64,000 nt of DNA from Blautia sp. Its GTDB lineage: Bacteria; Bacillota; Clostridia; Lachnospirales; Lachnospiraceae. Under the pieces are notes generated by a model, which searched no databases, had not been told where the DNA came from, and worked only from the letters and a program-made list of their open reading frames with translations. The stretch lies in assembly GCA_017475035.1 (NCBI GenBank), contig JAFVGK010000066.1, positions 1-64,000 of the forward strand, in the 5' to 3' direction. Below, in pieces: positions 8,217 to 17,479 of the stretch (position 1 is its first letter; each line of letters opens with the position of its first letter). A program made the position numbers and the translations under genes.

Positions 8217-9461
8217 TCAGGTTCCGTCATACTGTTCCGCTTTTTTCACGGCACAGATAAAATCCTCCACCAGATCCTCCGCATCTTCAATGCCCACACT
8301 GACACGGATCATATCTTCATAGACTCCGGCTGCTTCCCTTTCCTCCTTTGCGTTGTGGATATACAGAGTAGAGGCCGGATGGATCACCAGTGTCCGTACA
8401 TCTCCAATGTTGCTGGCAATGAGGCCATATTTCAGTTCATTCAAAATCCGGAAAGCCTTTTCTTTTGTTCCGGCCCTGAAATTCAGGATGCCGCCGCCCA
8501 GGCCGTTCAGCTGGCTTTCCACAAAGCTGTGGTAAGGATGAGCAGGTAAGGTCAGATAATTCACCTCCAGCTGCGGCAGCTCATTCAACGCATGGGCCAG
8601 TACATCCGCATTATGGCAGATTCTTTCCATGCGCAGCCCCAGTGTATCCAGCCCAATATAATTCAGGAAAGCATTCATCGGCGCCATGCAGCCTCCAAGG
8701 TTTTCCCATAGATCGGTCCGCAGCCTGACAGAAAAGGCCATCGATCCGTATCGGGCAAACTCCTCAAGTGCCGGATACCGCTCAGGATCCCACCGGATAT
8801 GTCCTCCGTCCACAATGATGCCGCCAATCGAGTTTCCGCCGCCGTTCAGATACTTGGAGGTAGAATGGATCACCACATCCGCACCAAGTGTCAGAGGCCG
8901 TACCAGGCAGGGGGTGGCGGTCGTGGCATCCACAAACAGCGGTATGCCTCTGGCATGTGCGTAAGCTGCCGTCCCGGCAATATCCAGGACCTTCAGAGAC
9001 GGATTGGAAATCACCTCGGCAAAAATCAGTTTTGTCCGCTCCGTCACCAGTCCATCCAGTTCCTCCTCTGTCATCTGCTCGGCAGAAACCGTATGGATGC
9101 CCAGCTTTTCCAGGTCATGAAACAAACCGATCGTTCCGCCATACAAGCCGCTCCCGGCCACGATTTCATCTCCCCCGGCCAGAACCGTGAGCAGAGAAGC
9201 TGTAATCGCCGACATCCCGCTGCTGCAGCATATGGCATCCGCTCCGCCCTCCAGCTCCTTTACCCGCTGTTCAAAGGCCGAAAGCGTAGGATTCCCGATT
9301 CGTGTATAGGCATAGCCCATACGTTTGTGCTGAAAAATCTTTTCCAGTTCTTCCATGCTTTCGTAGCGAAAGGCACTGACCTGAGAGATCGGAGGAAGGA
9401 TTTCTCCTTTGCTGTTCTTCTGTATGGCCTTGCCATGCAGAAGTCTGGTATTGAATTTCAT
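8217..9461 (-). CDS. metY: O-acetylhomoserine sulfhydrylase (PLP-dependent)
   Basis: A 414-residue member of the Cys/Met-metabolism PLP family. It shows the SSGMSAI cofactor loop, the VDATTATP strand with the PLP-ring Asp, and the Schiff-base lysine in HSTSKYLNG. It makes homocysteine from O-acetylhomoserine and sulfide; the adjacent carrier genes suggest that the sulfur arrives as a protein thiocarboxylate. Cystathionine gamma-synthase-like activity is possible by sequence alone, but gene context favours sulfhydrylation. It follows cysN after a 121-bp gap that is filled by a dispersed leader element. Confidence 0.88.
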   Translation of the reverse strand: MKFNTRLLHGKAIQKNSKGEILPPISQVSAFRYESMEELEKIFQHKRMGYAYTRIGNPTLSAFEQRVKELEGGADAICCSSGMSAITASLLTVLAGGDEIVAGSGLYGGTIGLFHDLEKLGIHTVSAEQMTEEELDGLVTERTKLIFAEVISNPSLKVLDIAGTAAYAHARGIPLFVDATTATPCLVRPLTLGADVVIHSTSKYLNGGGNSIGGIIVDGGHIRWDPERYPALEEFARYGSMAFSVRLRTDLWENLGGCMAPMNAFLNYIGLDTLGLRMERICHNADVLAHALNELPQLEVNYLTLPAHPYHSFVESQLNGLGGGILNFRAGTKEKAFRILNELKYGLIASNIGDVRTLVIHPASTLYIHNAKEEREAAGVYEDMIRVSVGIEDAEDLVEDFICAVKKAEQYDGT

Positions 9462-9483
9462 CGCAATTCCTCCTCCCTAAACG

Positions 9484-9570
9484 AGATTTTGTACGCTGAC
9501 TCAATAGCCACAGATGACTATTTTGCAGCCACACCTGCAAAAAGCGCAGCCATGGGCAAAATATGTCTCT
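9484..9570 (-). repeat. dispersed leader element, copy A (before metY)
   Basis: In the minus direction it reads GAGACATATTTTGC, an internal hairpin, GCAAAATAGTC, then a GTACAAAATC end just before the metY ribosome site. The outer stem pairs 9556-9567 with 9516-9526. Very similar sequence recurs at 12500, 16393, 17365, 56332 and 57124. Confidence 0.85.
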
Positions 9571-9582
9571 TTACGACGGCGC

Positions 9583-11226
9583 TCAGATATACTGCGCCGC
9601 ATTGGAAACCTCGTAATCGTAGGAGGATATCTTCTTTACGAAGGATACGATCCGTCCCACCTCCTGATCCTCCACGGAATAATTGACCAGACGGGAGAAG
9701 CCATCATAGGTTTTTTCGGAGCCTCCCCCGGATTCCGTCAGAAGCAGTACAATGATGCCCGCCTGGTTCAGATGGCTGGTTATCGGCCACAGCAGCCCGC
9801 CGGTACAATCCGCGTCCGCCTCCAGAAGGTACGTATGTCTTCCTTCCATGACCAGTTCCTTTTCCGTGCGTTCCAGAAGCTCTCGGGTAAAGCCCCTGTC
9901 CCGCCGAAAAATTACCGTCACGGCCCGCTGACCCATCAACGCGCTCCGGGTCTTCGGACTGATCTTCTGCTCCAGCAGACTGTCGTTCACATCGTACTGA
10001 TCCACCACTCCGCAGCCGCTGGTCATGAAGCTGATCCGGTCGATCAGGATCAGTTCCCCCAGGCTCCTGTGACTTTTGAACCGATCCAGCACGATCCGTC
10101 CTGTAAGGGACAGTCTGCAGACCGCAATTTCATTTTTATTTACTCTTTTTCCATTCCTGAAAGCCCCGGAATTAATGTCGATGGTGTACAGAATCCGGGA
10201 TACGACGCCAGAAATCATCCTCGTGCCAAGCTTGATGTAATAGTTTCCGCCCTCGCTTAAGGGTTTGTCGTCCATCCAGATCAGCGTGGCTGTTATGGAG
10301 TCCGCCGTATTCAGACCGGCCTCCCTGGTCAGAACAGAACCCCTGGATATATCGATCTCCCTGTCCAGCGAAAGGGTCACCGCCTGACCGGCCACAGCCG
10401 TCTCCAGGTTTTTTTCTCCGGACAGGATTTTTTTCACCCTGGCTTTTTCCGAACCAGGAAGCACGGTTATTTCCTCTCCCACGGAAACCGTTCCGCTTTC
10501 AATCTGTCCCTGAAAGCCACGGAAGCTGTGATCAGGCCTGCAAACCCGCTGGACTGGCAGATAAAAGCCTTTTTCTCCCCGTTCATCCTGCACCTCCACC
10601 TGCTCCAGCCAGGTCAGCAGCGCTGTTCCTTCATACCAGGGCATATGGGGGGATTTATAGGTGACATTATCTCCCTCTGTAGCCGAAACCGGGATGACAA
10701 CCAGCTCCTCCAGCTCCAGCTCACGGCCAAGCTCAATGATCTGCCGTCTGATCTTTCCGAAAATCTCCTGGCTGTAATTGACCAGATCCATCTTGTTGAC
10801 GGCAAACACGAAGTGACGGATGCCCATGATGGCACAGATTCTGGCATGACGTCTGGTCTGGGTCAGTACGCCTTTGCTTACATCCACGAGAATCACGGAC
10901 AGATCCGCAAAGGAGGCGCCGACCGCCATATTTCTGGTATATTCCTCATGTCCGGGCGTATCAGCCACGATGAAGCTTCTGGCCTCCGTGGTGAAATAAC
11001 GGTAGGCCACATCGATGGTGATTCCCTGTTCCCTCTCCTCTGTAAGGCCGTCCAACAGAAGGGAATAGTCAATTTCCCCACCCCTGCTGCCAATCTTTGA
11101 TTCCAGTGCCAGCGCTCTTTTCTGATCCGTGTACAATAGCTTGGCGTCATATAAAATGTGGCCGATCAGCGTAGATTTTCCATCATCCACACTTCCGCAG
11201 GTAATAAACTTCAGAAGATCTCTCAT
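9583..11226 (-). CDS. cysN: sulfate adenylyltransferase subunit 1 (GTPase) with a degenerate APS-kinase-like tail
   Basis: A 547-residue protein. Residues 1-220 form the GTPase domain with G1 GSVDDGKST, G3 DTPGHEEY and G4 NKMD; the following beta-barrel domains match elongation-factor-like CysN. The last ~115 residues resemble APS kinase (REL...GRHTYLL, LNQAGIIVLLL) but lack its P-loop, so they cannot bind ATP in the normal way. With CysD it makes APS from ATP and sulfate, driven by GTP. A dead kinase tail fits a pathway that reduces APS directly. ATG 11226 lies one base after the cysD stop; the frame open to 11286 overlaps cysD. Confidence 0.9.
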   Translation of the reverse strand: MRDLLKFITCGSVDDGKSTLIGHILYDAKLLYTDQKRALALESKIGSRGGEIDYSLLLDGLTEEREQGITIDVAYRYFTTEARSFIVADTPGHEEYTRNMAVGASFADLSVILVDVSKGVLTQTRRHARICAIMGIRHFVFAVNKMDLVNYSQEIFGKIRRQIIELGRELELEELVVIPVSATEGDNVTYKSPHMPWYEGTALLTWLEQVEVQDERGEKGFYLPVQRVCRPDHSFRGFQGQIESGTVSVGEEITVLPGSEKARVKKILSGEKNLETAVAGQAVTLSLDREIDISRGSVLTREAGLNTADSITATLIWMDDKPLSEGGNYYIKLGTRMISGVVSRILYTIDINSGAFRNGKRVNKNEIAVCRLSLTGRIVLDRFKSHRSLGELILIDRISFMTSGCGVVDQYDVNDSLLEQKISPKTRSALMGQRAVTVIFRRDRGFTRELLERTEKELVMEGRHTYLLEADADCTGGLLWPITSHLNQAGIIVLLLTESGGGSEKTYDGFSRLVNYSVEDQEVGRIVSFVKKISSYDYEVSNAAQYI

Positions 11227-11227
11227 G

Positions 11228-12133
11228 TCAAAAATAACCTTCCTTCTTCCTTCGTTCCATGCTGCCTGTTCCGCTGTCCGAGTCAATCACACGGGTCGTC
11301 CGTTCAGACTCCACCGCACTGAGTGTCTCCTCGATGATCTCATCCAGGGTCGTGGCCTCCGATTCAAAACCTCCTGTCAGGGGATAGCAGCCCAGGGTTC
11401 TGAAACGCAGCTTTTTCATCCGAACCTTTTCGCCAGGTTTCAGCCGCATACGGTCGTCGTCCACCATGATCAGCTGATTGTCCCGCTCCACACAAGGTCT
11501 TACATCCGCGAAATAGAGGGGTACGATATCGATCTGCTCCTGCCTGATATATTGCCAGATATCCTTCTCTGTCCAGTTGGAAAGCGGAAAAACCCGGATG
11601 CTTTCTCCCTTGTGTATTCTGGTGTTATAAAGCTTCCACATTTCAGGCCGCTGGTTTTTCGGATCCCAGGCCTGTGCTTCGTTCCGGAAGGAAAAAATTC
11701 TTTCCTTGGCCCGGGATTTTTCCTCGTCCCTGCGGCCACCCCCGAAGGCAGCGGTAAAACCGCCTTCCTTCAGCGCCTCTTTCAGCGCCTGTGTCTTCAT
11801 GATGTCCGTGTAAGAGGAGCCGTGGTCAAAAGGATTGATCCCGTTTTGAACCCCTTCCTCGTTCCGGTGTACCAGCATCGTGAGACCGTACTTCCTGGCA
11901 ATCTCATCCCGGAAACGGATCATCTCCTTGAATTTCCAGGTGGTATCTATATGAAGGAAGGGGAAGGGCGGTTTTTCGGGATAGAAAGCCTTTAAAGCCA
12001 GATGAAGCATGACGGAGCTGTCTTTCCCGATGGAATACAACATCACCGGTTTTTCGCACTCCGCGGCCACTTCACGCATGATATAAATCGCCTCTGCCTC
12101 CAGAACATCCAAATGTGTAAGTTTATGATTCAT
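11228..12133 (-). CDS. cysD: sulfate adenylyltransferase subunit 2 (PP-loop)
   Basis: A 301-residue PP-loop ATP pyrophosphatase with [11 protein letters not shown] (about residues 33-43), the [16 protein letters not shown] stretch and the NWTEKDIW motif, all standard in CysD. It is the catalytic half of ATP sulfurylase and acts with the CysN GTPase encoded one base downstream. A GGGAG ribosome site precedes ATG 12133, and the gene follows the AprB-like ferredoxin after 27 bp. Confidence 0.95.
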   Translation of the reverse strand: MNHKLTHLDVLEAEAIYIMREVAAECEKPVMLYSIGKDSSVMLHLALKAFYPEKPPFPFLHIDTTWKFKEMIRFRDEIARKYGLTMLVHRNEEGVQNGINPFDHGSSYTDIMKTQALKEALKEGGFTAAFGGGRRDEEKSRAKERIFSFRNEAQAWDPKNQRPEMWKLYNTRIHKGESIRVFPLSNWTEKDIWQYIRQEQIDIVPLYFADVRPCVERDNQLIMVDDDRMRLKPGEKVRMKKLRFRTLGCYPLTGGFESEATTLDEIIEETLSAVESERTTRVIDSDSGTGSMERRKKEGYF

Positions 12134-12160
12134 CCGCCTGATCTCCCACTATCTAATACC

Positions 12161-12472
12161 CTAATACCTGTTTGCCTCTTTTGTATCTGTGATAAGCACC
12201 CTTTGCCACTGTCCCTTCCGGATCACCCACCCGGTCTGCCCGGGTGTGTAATTCACCGACAGCCTGGCCCCTCTGCCGCCCATCTGCGGAGAAAGCGTAT
12301 AGGATATCGCCTGCCTGCGGCAGGCTTTCATACAGGCGAGACAGCTCCAGCAGTCGGAGGGTCTTCTCAGAAGGGCATGCCTGTTCTCATCCAGCCGGAT
12401 CAGATTACCCGGGCAAATCCTTGCGCAGCTTCCGCACCCTGTACATTCCGTCTGTTCGATGATAATCCCCAT
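12161..12472 (-). CDS. APS reductase beta subunit-like ferredoxin (AprB-like)
   Basis: A 103-residue protein with two [4Fe-4S] clusters in C-x2-C-x2-C-x3-C form: CTGCGSCARIC and CWSCLACMKAC. The rest (to the C-terminus, with basic and aromatic residues) matches the tail of AprB-type subunits. It should carry electrons to the flavin subunit encoded at 12612-14396. ATG 12472 is chosen because AAGGAAGG is ten bases upstream and the protein then starts MGIIIEQTEC; the longer frame to 12526 enters the dispersed repeat. Confidence 0.85.
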   Translation of the reverse strand: MGIIIEQTECTGCGSCARICPGNLIRLDENRHALLRRPSDCWSCLACMKACRRQAISYTLSPQMGGRGARLSVNYTPGQTGWVIRKGQWQRVLITDTKEANRY

Positions 12473-12499
12473 GGCTGTATGACCTTCCTTTAAAAACGC

Positions 12500-12585
12500 A
12501 ATTTTGTACTTTGACTCAATGATCACGGATGACTATTTTGCAGTCACGCCTGCAAAAAACGCAGCCGTGGGCAAAATATGTCTCC
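12500..12585 (-). repeat. dispersed leader element, copy B (before the AprB-like gene)
   Basis: Same architecture as copy A. The outer stem pairs GCAAAATATGTC (12571-12582) with GACTATTTTGC (12531-12541). It occupies most of the 139-bp gap between the aprA-like stop and the aprB-like start. Confidence 0.85.
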
Positions 12586-12611
12586 TTTCACGCAATGAAT
12601 CTGTTTCTCTG

Positions 12612-14396
12612 TCAGTCTCTGGTCCGGTCAGCAGGCTGATCGCTCCAGAATCCGGACTGAGCCTTCTGTTCATCATCAGCGGGAACACTTGGGACAAGCT
12701 CCCGCCGGATCATCCGGATCCGTCCGTTCTCCATCACGGAATTCACAAAACGCCGGTATTCCGGTTTTATTCCCGGGTAATCCGCGTTCTCCTGAAATCC
12801 GCGCCAACGGGTCTCCTTTCTCTCCTGCAGATGATGAATCAGCACCAGTGATACGAACAGCCGCTCACGCACCTCATAGACCGCCAGCAGATCATAAAGA
12901 TCCTTTGCCTTTACCCTCGGCAGCAGCCCGATCAGCTCCTCGATCCTGTGCCTGGCAATTCTCAGGCCTGCCTCATGGTATCTGTAATCTGTCCGGATCC
13001 CGCCTGCATATTCGTCCATCACGGCCTGCATGGCTGTCTCCAACTCATAGGGGGTATAAACCGTCTCATTTTCCTTCTGAGCTGCTGCCTGCAGATATTT
13101 TTCATATTCTGCTTTCTTTTCTGCCGCCTGCCGGTCCAGCCCGTATGATGGCTCACCATTCACTGCAGGCGGGACGTTTCCGGTCTCCCTTTTGCCGGCT
13201 GAAGCCGCTGCCAGATAGCGCTGTATGCTTTCGGCCGCGATTTCTCCCTCCGCCAGGGCACCCGTCACATATTTCTGGGGGGATCCGCCGGCCACATCCC
13301 CTGCCGCAAACAGACCGTCCAAGGTGGTTTTCCTCCCCTGGTCTACCCAATAGCCGCTGGCCGCATGGCCGCCCACAATATAGGGTTCTGTCCCCTCAAT
13401 CTCCACGTCCTGTATGGCCGGTCCCCGGCCGGAATCGATCCATCTCAGGGTCTGTACAGGCGCCATGTTCAGATAAGCCTTGTACAGCTCCTCCTCGCTG
13501 GCCGGACTGATCCCTCTGGTTCTGAGATAGCAGGGACCCCGGCCTTCGCGGTTTTCGGTGACCGTTCCCCATAGCCGGCCTGCTGTCGTATGATCATATC
13601 TGTCCTCATAATCCTCACCCACGGCATTGACCTGGCGGGCACCGATTCCCTGGGCAATGGTTCCGACAGGTGCAATGGTATCCTTACATCGGAGTGCGAT
13701 AAAACGCATCTCAAAGGTCGTCATTTCCGCTCCGGCCAGAATGCCCATACAGTAACCGGCACCTGTATTGAAGGGCGGATACCACAGCTGATGGGACTGC
13801 AGCCCTGTATGGTTCGGGCGGTACAGACCAGCAGCGCCGCCTGTCGAGATCAGGATGGCACCGGCTCTGAATTCATAAAACACGCCATCCGTCATTCCGA
13901 AGCCGTAGGCTCCCCGGACTTTCTGATCCATCCTGAAGTCCGTGATGTTCACGTGCTCATATACCTGAACATTTTTCTGTTTTCTGACCTCTGACGCCAG
14001 AATGGGTTTGATATTTTCCCCGTTGATCTTCAGGTTCCGCCATCCTCTGGAAACATATCTGCCCTGCGAATCTTTCAGAATGGTCAGTCCCCTTCTTTCC
14101 ATGTCATGGGTCACACGGTTAAATCTGCAGGCCAGATCCAGAAGCAGATCCTCCCGTGCGATTCCCTGCGCGTCCGACATGGCGTAGCGTACATAATCCT
14201 CCGGCTGACAGCCTTCGGGAATATAAGCATTCAGTGCATTGACGCCTGCAGCCAGACAGCCGCTCCTGCGGATATCCGCTTTATCCACCAGCGCCACCCG
14301 AAGTCCTGAATTCTCTCCCAGCCGGATGGCCGCGTAGCAGCCTGCGGTTCCGCCCCCTATGATCAATACATCCGATTCGACCGTTCTGTGTTCCAA
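12612..14396 (-). CDS. APS reductase alpha subunit-like flavoprotein (AprA-like)
   Basis: A 594-residue FAD-dependent protein of the fumarate reductase/AprA family. It opens with the dinucleotide motif VLIIGGGTAGCYAAIRL and has the GGAAGLYRPNH, NTGAGYCMG and GLFAAGDVAGG segments typical of AprA. With the adjacent two-cluster ferredoxin it should reduce adenylylsulfate to sulfite and AMP. The presence of sulfate importer, CysDN, a small sulfite reductase and MetY in the same operon points to an assimilatory role despite the dissimilatory-type enzyme. The likely start is TTG 14396 with GAGAGG upstream. Other fumarate-reductase-like roles are less likely in this context. Confidence 0.85.
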   Translation of the reverse strand: MEHRTVESDVLIIGGGTAGCYAAIRLGENSGLRVALVDKADIRRSGCLAAGVNALNAYIPEGCQPEDYVRYAMSDAQGIAREDLLLDLACRFNRVTHDMERRGLTILKDSQGRYVSRGWRNLKINGENIKPILASEVRKQKNVQVYEHVNITDFRMDQKVRGAYGFGMTDGVFYEFRAGAILISTGGAAGLYRPNHTGLQSHQLWYPPFNTGAGYCMGILAGAEMTTFEMRFIALRCKDTIAPVGTIAQGIGARQVNAVGEDYEDRYDHTTAGRLWGTVTENREGRGPCYLRTRGISPASEEELYKAYLNMAPVQTLRWIDSGRGPAIQDVEIEGTEPYIVGGHAASGYWVDQGRKTTLDGLFAAGDVAGGSPQKYVTGALAEGEIAAESIQRYLAAASAGKRETGNVPPAVNGEPSYGLDRQAAEKKAEYEKYLQAAAQKENETVYTPYELETAMQAVMDEYAGGIRTDYRYHEAGLRIARHRIEELIGLLPRVKAKDLYDLLAVYEVRERLFVSLVLIHHLQERKETRWRGFQENADYPGIKPEYRRFVNSVMENGRIRMIRRELVPSVPADDEQKAQSGFWSDQPADRTRD

Positions 14397-14436
14397 CTTC
14401 CATTCCTCTCCACTTTTCGTCTCTGTCCGGGCTGCT

Positions 14437-15522
14437 TCAGATAACCACGGATTCCTGTTTCAGTGTCAGATTAGGTACCAGAGATATCTGATCCTCCTGA
14501 ATCACAAACAATCTGTGGATAAAAACATCGACCGTTTCTCCGATTTCAATCCGTGGATCATTGATACTGCGGATGGATGAAATCAGGTTATCGTGCAGCC
14601 GGACCCGGATCTCCAGGCTGCTTCCGCGGAAAATGATGTCCTCCACGACAGCCTCCTCCGCTGATCTGGAATACTGGACCTTTTCTCCTTTTTTGAAAAC
14701 GCTCACAAATTCAGGTCGGAGGATTGCCGTAACATCCTCGCCGCTCTTCTCAAAAAACCGGAACCGGTCGAAATTTCTGACCGGAATGGAATTTCCGATG
14801 AACCGCGCCACGAAGGGTGTCGCCGGATTTGTGTACAGCTCCTGAGGCGTACCGGTCTGCTCCACCCGTCCGAGATTGGTGACGATAATGTCATCCGCAA
14901 CTTCGATGGCTTCATCTTGATCATGGGTCACGAAGATACTGGTAATCTTCAGCCGGGTGATCATCTCCTTCAGCCAGGTTCTCAGCTCCAGTCTCACCTT
15001 CGCGTCGATCGCCGCAAAGGGTTCATCCAGCAGCAGGATCTGGGGATCCGGAGCCAGAGCTCTGGCAAAGGCGACCCGTTGCCGCTGCCCGCCTGACAGC
15101 TGGCTCGGATACCTTTTTTCCAGTCCGTCGCACCCGATAAGACTCAGGAGTTCCGACACCTTTTCCCGGATCTTTTTTTCCGGCATTTTTTTTACCCTCA
15201 GCCCAAAGGCGATGTTGTCATATACCGTCATATACCGGAACAGGGCGTAGCTCTGGAAAACAAAACCAATCCCCCGTTCGCTGCCCGGTACATTGTTCAC
15301 AACCTTATGATCGATCAGGATTTCACCGGAATCCGGCTGCTCCAGGCCGGCGATCATACGCAGGATTGTGGTTTTTCCGCTTCCGGACGGACCGAGCAGA
15401 GCCACCAGCTTGCCCTTTGGGATGGTCAGATTTACATCCCTTGAGGCATGAAAATCCTTGAAGTGTTTGTTGATTCCTCTCAGCTCCACATAGGAATCCA
15501 TCTTCGTCTTTGTTTCACTCAT
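14437..15522 (-). CDS. cysA: sulfate ABC transporter ATP-binding protein
   Basis: A 361-residue ABC ATPase with Walker A GPSGSGKTT, signature LSGGQRQRVAFARAL, Walker B LLLDEPFAAID and switch His in VTHDQDEA, followed by a C-terminal TOBE-like regulatory domain of about 110 residues. This layout and its position beside CysT/CysW identify the sulfate/thiosulfate importer. ATG 15522 follows GGAAGGGGAG; an upstream GTG at 15543 overlaps the cysW stop and has no such site. Confidence 0.92.
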   Translation of the reverse strand: MSETKTKMDSYVELRGINKHFKDFHASRDVNLTIPKGKLVALLGPSGSGKTTILRMIAGLEQPDSGEILIDHKVVNNVPGSERGIGFVFQSYALFRYMTVYDNIAFGLRVKKMPEKKIREKVSELLSLIGCDGLEKRYPSQLSGGQRQRVAFARALAPDPQILLLDEPFAAIDAKVRLELRTWLKEMITRLKITSIFVTHDQDEAIEVADDIIVTNLGRVEQTGTPQELYTNPATPFVARFIGNSIPVRNFDRFRFFEKSGEDVTAILRPEFVSVFKKGEKVQYSRSAEEAVVEDIIFRGSSLEIRVRLHDNLISSIRSINDPRIEIGETVDVFIHRLFVIQEDQISLVPNLTLKQESVVI

Positions 15523-15539
15523 CTCTGGCTCCCCTTCCG

Positions 15540-16370
15540 TCACTTATCCATATCTGCTTCTTTTTTTCCTCTTTTTTCCAGCAGCAGGCGGAGGATCAGA
15601 ATAACCACCGCCATGACCACCAGGATCGAGGAGGCTGCAAATGCCCCGGTAAAATCATAGCCCTGATAAAGAAGCTCGATATATAACGGCAGGGTATTGG
15701 TCTTTCCTCTCAGATGTCCCGAGAGTACGGATACGGCTCCGAATTCTCCCATGGCCCTGGCGCTGCAAAGCACAACCCCATACAGGAAAGCCCACTTGAT
15801 ATGGGGAAAGGTCACTTTCCGTAAAATGGTCAGGGTACCGGCACCCATCAGGGCCGCTGCTTCCTCCTCATCCGTCCCCTGGGCATTCAGCACAGGAATC
15901 AGTTCTCTTGAAATAAAGGGGAAGGTGACAAATATGGTCGCCAGAATGATCCCGGGGACAGCGAAAATCACCTGAATCCCATGGCTGTCCAGGAAAGGAT
16001 ACAGCGCGCTCTGCCGGCCAAAGGTCAGGACATAGATCAGACCGGCAATAATCGGAGAAACCGTCACCGGCAGATCGATAAAAGTTGAAAGGATTTTTTT
16101 TCCTTTAAAAGCATATTTCGTCAGACACCAGGCCGCGGCAAGACCGAAGATGGAATTGATGATCACCGCCCAGAAGGCTGCTTTTACCGTCAGCAAGACG
16201 GCTTTGAGCGCGTATTCGTCCGTGATCGCCTGCACATAGACCCCAAGTCCTTCCCTGAGCGCTGTCGAGATGATATAGATCAGGGGCAGAAGCAGGAAAA
16301 CCGACAGAAAAGCAAAGCAAAGCAGGATCAGCATCCATTTTAATGGTCCGCTGTCTTTTCGGATGTTCAT
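15540..16370 (-). CDS. cysW: sulfate ABC transporter permease CysW
   Basis: A 276-residue permease with six predicted membrane helices and the binding-protein-dependent transport motif EEEAAALMGAG...ILRKVTFP (EAA loop, about residues 166-185) that docks CysA. It pairs with CysT (16485-17324). ATG 16370 follows GGAGGG. A dispersed leader element lies just upstream. Confidence 0.92.
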   Translation of the reverse strand: MNIRKDSGPLKWMLILLCFAFLSVFLLLPLIYIISTALREGLGVYVQAITDEYALKAVLLTVKAAFWAVIINSIFGLAAAWCLTKYAFKGKKILSTFIDLPVTVSPIIAGLIYVLTFGRQSALYPFLDSHGIQVIFAVPGIILATIFVTFPFISRELIPVLNAQGTDEEEAAALMGAGTLTILRKVTFPHIKWAFLYGVVLCSARAMGEFGAVSVLSGHLRGKTNTLPLYIELLYQGYDFTGAFAASSILVVMAVVILILRLLLEKRGKKEADMDK

Positions 16371-16392
16371 AGCTTACCCTCCTCCCAAAAAG

Positions 16393-16482
16393 AAGTTTTG
16401 TACGCTGATTCAATGGCTACGGATGATTATTTTGCAGCCACTCCTGCAAAAAAGCGCCGCCATGGGCAAAATATGTCTCCGT
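16393..16482 (-). repeat. dispersed leader element, copy C (before cysW)
   Basis: Outer stem GCAAAATATGTC (16466-16477) with GATTATTTTGC (16425-16435). Compared with copies A and B it has an extra base in the inner loop, which would shift any reading frame, so the conserved unit is nucleotide structure rather than a peptide. Confidence 0.85.
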
Positions 16483-16484
16483 TT

Positions 16485-17324
16485 TCAGCTCAAACCGCTG
16501 ATCCTGCGGGAAACCATGCTTTGAAGGTAACCGTTGACGGACAGGATTACAAAGGACAGCGCCAGCAGCACAAGGGCGATCGAGGTTGCAGCGGCATAAT
16601 CAAATTCCTGCAGCTGGGACATGATGAGCAAAGGCGCAATTTCTGTTTTGTATGGGGTATTGCCTGCGATAAACACTACGCTCCCATATTCTCCGATACA
16701 TCTGGCAAAAGCCAGGGTAAAGCCGGAGATCAGGGATGGCAGAATCTCAGGAAAGATCACTCTTCGAAACACCATTTTTCCGTCTGCCCCCAGGAGCATC
16801 GCCGCCTCTTCATATTGCAGATCGATCTTTTCCAGAACAGGCTGTACGGAGCGTACGACAAAGGGGATCCCGATAAAGATCAGCGCGACGGTGATGCCCA
16901 GTCTCGTATAGGCGATCCGGATGCCGAAACGGTCAAAAAAGAATTTTCCCACCCATCCGTTGGGTGTCGTCATATGCGTCAGGGAAATACCCGCTACAGC
17001 TGTAGGAAGGGCGAAGGGCAGTTCGATGATCCCATCCAGGAACCGTTTCCCGGGAAATTGGTACCGGACCAGCACCCAGGCCAGGATCAGACCCATCACC
17101 GCATTCACGACCGAAGCGATGAAGGCTGTCGAGATACTGACGAAGTAACCGGACAGGTTCCTGGGGCGTGTCACCGTGTGCCAGAACTGGGCAGGTGACA
17201 GCCTGGCGGAAAATATGACCAGAGAACAGAGGGGAATGAGCACCACGATACTGAGCGTTGTCAGTGTGATCCCCAGGGATATTCCAAAACCGGGTATGAT
17301 GCTTTTTCTTCTGGCTTTTCTCAT
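16485..17324 (-). CDS. cysT: sulfate ABC transporter permease CysT (CysU)
   Basis: A 279-residue permease with six membrane helices and the EAA loop QYEEAAMLLGADGKMVFRRV (about residues 172-190). It forms the CysT-CysW channel of the sulfate importer. ATG 17324 follows GGAGGAGGGGAAGG. The sulfate-binding protein gene ends 155 bp upstream, with a leader element between. Confidence 0.92.
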   Translation of the reverse strand: MRKARRKSIIPGFGISLGITLTTLSIVVLIPLCSLVIFSARLSPAQFWHTVTRPRNLSGYFVSISTAFIASVVNAVMGLILAWVLVRYQFPGKRFLDGIIELPFALPTAVAGISLTHMTTPNGWVGKFFFDRFGIRIAYTRLGITVALIFIGIPFVVRSVQPVLEKIDLQYEEAAMLLGADGKMVFRRVIFPEILPSLISGFTLAFARCIGEYGSVVFIAGNTPYKTEIAPLLIMSQLQEFDYAAATSIALVLLALSFVILSVNGYLQSMVSRRISGLS

Positions 17325-17364
17325 GTCTGCCTTCCCCTCCTCCTATAACGCATGTTATAGATTC

Positions 17365-17450
17365 TGACTTTATTTTGTTATCTATCGCGCTTCGCGCTCT
17401 AGGACAAAATATGTCTCCTCTCAAAACGAAGTTTAGTACTTTGACTTTTT
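17365..17450 (-). repeat. dispersed leader element, copy D with a second partial end (before cysT)
   Basis: Outer stem ACAAAATATGTC (17404-17415) with GACTTTATTTTGT (17365-17377). The inner hairpin is replaced by GCGCGAAGCGC, which pairs well although its sequence differs from copies A-C. A detached right-end module (GTCAAAGTACTAAACTTCG on the minus strand) lies at 17424-17445. Confidence 0.75.
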
Positions 17451-17479
17451 GTATTTTCTAAAGTGTCTGAGACAAAGCT

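Noticed and set aside
9493-9686. Plus-strand open frames reading DSIATDDYFAATPAK-like peptides at three of the leader elements
   Set aside because: They exist only because the DNA repeat is conserved; copy C shifts frame and copies D-F lose the peptide, and there is no ribosome site on that strand.
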